Source of the DNA: an uncultured Clostridia bacterium
GTDB lineage: Bacteria; Bacillota; Clostridia; Oscillospirales; Acutalibacteraceae
Assembly (NCBI GenBank): GCA_947627055.1
Contig: CANQUS010000004.1
Coordinates: 1 to 64,000 of the forward strand
Length of the DNA: 64,000 nucleotides
Direction: 5' to 3'
Shown: in pieces, positions 62,850 through 64,000 of the stretch
How the letters are laid out: the number at the start of each line of letters is the position of its first letter
How positions within the stretch are numbered: position 1 is the first letter of the stretch
Made by a program: the position numbers and the translations under genes
The notes under the pieces: generated by a model
What the model saw: the letters and a program-made list of their open reading frames with translations, nothing else
What the model was told of the DNA's origin: nothing
Databases searched by the model: none

Positions 62850-62990
62850 TTTTTACTCCGCTGTATCCTCATTATTATACAGCGATGTCATAAGCCGTAG
62901 CCTGACAACGGTACTAAGGTCGACCCTGCCGAAAGAAACAAAACGCTCCCGAATCCGGGCGTATGAAAATTGAATAAGCTTATTGTCCGT
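62850..62990. other. Gene-free structured stretch between convergent genes
   Basis: The 354-bp gap 62792-63145 separates two convergent genes. Part of it (about 62870-62965) is GC-richer than the surrounding gap and contains short stems (CGCTCCCGAATCCGGGCG, GCTGTATCC.../TATACAGCG). No ORF fits. A small RNA is possible but I cannot name a family. Confidence 0.25.
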
Positions 62991-63074
62991 TTATTTATCA
63001 TGCGGCAACAATTCTAATTTTACAATAAATCGCACTATCAAAGGAAACTTTGATTTTTACCGCGATCAACTGTC

Positions 63075-63113
63075 AAAAGCCGGAATCCACCTTTTATGTG
63101 GATTCCGGCTTTT
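63075..63113. terminator. Bidirectional terminator
   Basis: AAAAGCCGGAATCCAC pairs with GTGGATTCCGGCTTTT around a 7-base loop. It can end both convergent transcripts. Confidence 0.85.
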
Positions 63114-63145
63114 AGCTTACCGTTTCAATCAATTTTTTGCAGCAA

Positions 63146-64000
63146 TCATTTCTTTGCTTTGATACCCTTGTGCTTAAAGAACTGCATACCTAAAACGACA
63201 GCCCCTCCAAGTATAAAAGGCAAAATAGAAAATGTAGAGAGATCCATCATCGGCTTAGGCTCTTCAAGAGTTGTCGGTCCCATAATAATAGCGTAAACCG
63301 AACCCAGCATAAGCCCGAAGATAAAGTATACCGTCTGCGCGCGAAATTTTTTCAGACAAAGCTTTACAAGCTTTATTATAAGCACAACACCGACAATCAC
63401 ACCTGCGCCAAAAACCAACAGCATAGGAAGATATTCAAAGTGCATATGCAGCAATTCCTTAACCGCTGTTATGACAGGAACATATAGCCCGAATATTAAG
63501 AGCAGTGTTGATCCTGATATTCCGGGCAGTACCATCGCCGTTATCGCGATCATAGCGGAAACGAACAGCATACTTCCCAGGGCAAGGCTTGGTTGAGCAA
63601 GATTCACTCCATTTTCCTCTGTCGATGAGGAATTAAAAAATGTTATAGCAAGAACAAGCGCAGCACCCGGCAGTATAAACAGAGGGCTGATATATTTTCC
63701 TTTAAGATTTTTCCTTTCCTCAATAAAAACTACAGGTATAGCAAATACCGTAAGCCCTATAAACAGTGAGCTTATCTCGTAAATATATATGTTAAAGAGC
63801 TGTGCAAGCACAAGCACGCAAACAGAAAAGCCTGCTACCCAGCCGACACCGAGCTTCACAAGGAATTTTATCGCCCTTATTCTCTCCGCTTTGCCCCCTG
63901 ATATAAGGTCATTTAAGGAATTTATAAATTCATCATAAAAGCCAAGCAAAAAGGCAACCGTTCCTCCCGAAACTCCGGGAACGCTGTCCGCCATAGCCAT
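63146..64000 (-). CDS. DUF368 family transporter (partial)
   Basis: 284 residues visible; the 5' end lies beyond the window. Begins in the conserved ADSVPGVSGGTVAFLLGFYDEF, repeated in inverted form by VLPGISGSTLLLIFGLYVPV; about eight membrane helices follow and the tail is KHKGIKAKK. DUF368 includes PopT, which flips undecaprenyl phosphate across the membrane for envelope synthesis. Confidence 0.9.
   Translation of the reverse strand: MAMADSVPGVSGGTVAFLLGFYDEFINSLNDLISGGKAERIRAIKFLVKLGVGWVAGFSVCVLVLAQLFNIYIYEISSLFIGLTVFAIPVVFIEERKNLKGKYISPLFILPGAALVLAITFFNSSSTEENGVNLAQPSLALGSMLFVSAMIAITAMVLPGISGSTLLLIFGLYVPVITAVKELLHMHFEYLPMLLVFGAGVIVGVVLIIKLVKLCLKKFRAQTVYFIFGLMLGSVYAIIMGPTTLEEPKPMMDLSTFSILPFILGGAVVLGMQFFKHKGIKAKK

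Overview
The window looks like chromosome from a low-GC, Gram-positive, strictly anaerobic Clostridia member, most likely Oscillospiraceae/Ruminococcaceae (an [Eubacterium] siraeum- or Ruminococcus-like gut bacterium). This is inferred from Firmicute-type ribosome binding sites and sigma-A promoters, class III ribonucleotide reductase, LPXTG-type surface proteins, a cohesin-like domain, DUF4364 and BofA-like proteins, a lysine riboswitch, and TTG start codons. No species is proven by the sequence.

Layout. 0-8.5 kb: an accessory surface region with a decayed surface-protein tail, a large surface protein carrying a caspase-like His/Cys pair and an internal sorting-signal/second-leader junction, an intact IS30-family element flanked by a 14-bp duplication, a GC-rich tyrosine recombinase and a lipoprotein gene broken by an in-frame stop. 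8.5-20 kb: mostly housekeeping genes (galU, RING/DUF2628 membrane protein, ispF, cohesin-like membrane protein, Dabb/zinc-ribbon protein, VanZ-ruvX-phosphatase-pyrD-pyrK run, BofA-like, DUF4364), with small palindromes derived from the IS30 tips in the gaps. 20.8-26.5 kb: ABC transporter, coiled-coil protein, nucleoside phosphorylase and a CorA-type transporter with a long structured leader. 27.2-30.9 kb: a transglutaminase-like LPATG surface protein with 21 DEPS-type repeats. 31.4-31.6 kb: tRNA-Pro and tRNA-Gln.

31.7-44.4 kb is the main accessory island. It holds remnants of an IS30 relative and of a conjugative element, and then an operon for an unusual surface glycan: a GT2-GT4 fusion, a polysaccharide pyruvyltransferase fused to a MenD-like ThDP enzyme, a zinc-less-looking MDR oxidoreductase, a 33-residue ORF and a DUF6270 protein split by a stop codon. 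Behind it lie a multiply broken glycosyltransferase, a phage/ICE-type integrase, and IS3 and ISAs1 fragments. The operon with the pyruvyltransferase-MenD fusion is the best candidate for undescribed biochemistry.

44.5-64 kb: SDR epimerase, pfkA, a giant frameshifted repeat adhesin, a RodA/FtsW-type protein, nrdD-nrdG with paired NrdR boxes and a terminator-like hairpin in the leader, pgeF, mscL with a fused zinc ribbon, and the asd-dapA-dapB-ACT operon under a clear lysine (L-box) riboswitch. The window ends with a zinc-ribbon/CBM26-like membrane protein and a DUF368 transporter that runs off the end.

Several genes are broken by one event: TAA stops in the lipoprotein and DUF6270 genes, and one missing base near an A-run in the adhesin and in the glycosyltransferase pseudogene. 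Real decay, phase variation and homopolymer sequencing errors cannot be told apart here.
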